Positions 6,566 through 7,004 of a DNA stretch of 7,004 nucleotides are shown here, one piece after another. The position numbers were made by a program, and so were the translations under genes. The notes under the pieces were generated by a model. It was not told where the DNA came from, did no database searches, and saw only the letters and a list, made by a program, of their open reading frames with translations. Source of the stretch: Lentisphaerota bacterium (GTDB lineage Bacteria; Verrucomicrobiota; Kiritimatiellia; RFP12; UBA3636); contig JAAZFF010000240.1 of assembly GCA_012511845.1 (NCBI GenBank), positions 1 to 7,004 of the forward strand. Direction: 5' to 3'. How positions within the stretch are numbered: the first letter of the stretch is position 1; every line of letters begins with the position of its first letter.

Positions 6566-6715
6566 TGAGTGATTGCCGTCAGTGGCTGAAGAGAGTGATT
6601 AGTGGACAGTGGGCAGTGGATAGCCGCTCAGGATCGGGATCGCTAACGTAATCGGGTAGAGTGAGTGATTGCCGGGACATCAGGGCTCCGTACCTGCATA
6701 TGCCGGCAGTGGCTG
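6566..6715 (+). repeat. 13-bp direct repeat bracketing an 83-nt insert, with a second shared 15-mer
   Basis: TGAGTGATTGCCG occurs exactly at 6566-6578 and 6662-6674, a 96-nt period. TGCCGTCAGTGGCTG (6574-6588) recurs as TGCCGGCAGTGGCTG (6701-6715), 14 of 15 identical. Compared with the second copy, the first lacks about 32 nt lying between two TGCCG words. GAGTGATT also occurs a third time at 6593-6600. The pattern fits a local duplication followed by a deletion between short repeats, or an insertion with a long target duplication. The +1 frame is kept across the 96 nt (SDCR appears twice). Confidence 0.55.
6601..6626 (+). repeat. AGTGGRY heptad tract and dispersed repeat copy B
   Basis: Three heptads run in tandem (AGTGGAC, AGTGGGC, AGTGGAT at 6601-6621) and continue into AGCCG. 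Bases 6609-6626 match the copy at 3446-3463 at 17 of 18 positions, in inverted orientation. The tract lies inside the 83-nt insert between the 13-bp direct repeats. Confidence 0.6.
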
Positions 6716-6739
6716 CTGCAGATACAGAACAAGGAATTG

Positions 6740-6820
6740 TCGATAGAGTCAATGGAATCGAAAGAATCGATTTTGATTTCGGACTTCGACCTGTCCGACC
6801 TGTCCGTCCAGTCTGACCGT
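6740..6820. repeat. Degenerate tandem repeat of nine 9-nt units
   Basis: Units are TCGATAGAG, TCAATGGAA, TCGAAAGAA, TCGATTTTG, ATTTCGGAC, TTCGACCTG, TCCGACCTG, TCCGTCCAG and TCTGACCGT; seven of the nine begin with TC. The first half is A+T rich and the second G+C rich, as if two related motifs were joined. In one plus-strand frame this puts Ser at almost every third residue (SIESMESKES), and the minus strand gives DSIDSIDN. These readings are products of the period; no ribosome site or conserved neighbour supports a gene. Confidence 0.55.
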
Positions 6821-7004
6821 ATTAAGATTACCTGCGGTTCGCCGGGCAAGGTTTTCTGAATTTCATGATGTTCTTTTATTCACTAGCATCCCATAGTGGT
6901 CAGGAAACGGGCAAGCCGCCCCCTTTCCCCCTTGTGTTTATTGGGGTTTTGGCGGGTTCCAAATGCTGTTTTAAAAGTGCGTGTGCCGGCGGAATTTGCG
7001 TGAA
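6821..7004. other. Unassigned right-edge sequence
   Basis: I see no supportable gene. A C/G-rich stretch (6918-6960) includes CCCCCTTTCCCCC and TTGGGGTTTTGGCGGG. GGGC at 6909-6912 can pair with GCCC at 6918-6921. On the minus strand two frames are open from the right edge, ending at TGA 6902-6900 and TAG 6890-6888 (about 34 and 37 codons). They could be the end of a gene or mobile element beyond the window, but neither has a recognisable motif. Confidence 0.4.

Noticed and set aside
6463..6651. A plus-strand 62-codon frame starting MQIKNQLFQRF.
   Set aside because: It mostly overlaps the more protein-like continuation of the 5661 gene and has no Shine-Dalgarno. Only its later part (CELSDCRQWLKR) may be frameshifted gene remnant.
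6643..6859. Open frames on both strands with Ser/Asp every third residue.
   Set aside because: They are products of the 9-nt repeat tract, which has no stops in phase. No start signals or family motifs are present.
6888..7004. Minus-strand open frames from the right edge as the 3' end of a transposase.
   Set aside because: No transposase motif, terminal repeat or target duplication is visible, and two competing frames are equally open.
1..7004. CRISPR array, tRNA or rRNA gene, or defence system.
   Set aside because: No regularly spaced identical repeats, cloverleaf-like segments, rRNA-like text or defence-domain motifs were seen on reading both strands.

Overview
The window reads as ordinary bacterial chromosome with four recognisable genes, one recent-looking gene breakage and two repeat-littered spacers. 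Nothing in it fixes the taxon. The two repeat-rich spacers hold palindromic GGTAGGG elements, AGTGGGC heptads, an AAATGAACACGAAT-type sequence and a 9-nt periodic tract. Together with an ECF sigma gene coupled to a membrane protein carrying toroid-like repeats, they remind me of environmental PVC-superphylum genomes (Lentisphaerota or Kiritimatiellota-like). That is an impression from memory, not a demonstrated placement.

Layout. Positions 1-1457 (+) carry the C-terminal two thirds of an M3-family zinc oligopeptidase (OpdA/PrlC type), cut by the left edge. It converges on ilvD (dihydroxy-acid dehydratase, minus strand, 1471-3135). The 13-nt gap and the last peptidase codons form a perfect 10-bp hairpin that looks like ilvD's terminator. 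A spacer follows (3136-3515) with a good ilvD promoter, a 63-nt element with inverted ends and a dispersed repeat. Next is cca (minus, 3516-4949, TTG start), the tRNA CCA-adding enzyme with an HD domain. From the cca/sigma intergenic region, transcription appears to run both ways. To the right lies an ECF sigma factor (5098-5664) whose extended -10 promoter ends so close to the ATG that the message should be leaderless. The sigma gene overlaps by ATGA a gene for a single-pass membrane protein (5661-6389). That protein has a short basic cytoplasmic segment and an outer domain built of prenyltransferase/squalene-oxidase-like repeats. I infer it is the anti-sigma partner.

The membrane-protein gene stops at a TAG, but the same frame continues for 57 protein-like codons to 6563. 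This indicates either a nonsense-mutated gene or stop-codon readthrough. The remaining 440 bases (6564-7004) hold a 13-bp direct repeat spaced by 96 nt, AGTGGAC-type heptads, an 81-nt tract with 9-nt periodicity and no convincing gene.

How the parts fit: the peptidase, IlvD and Cca are housekeeping genes that share no pathway. The sigma/membrane-protein pair is the only evident functional unit. It would be an envelope-sensing switch whose sensor domain is a terpenoid-cyclase-like toroid, possibly now inactivated.
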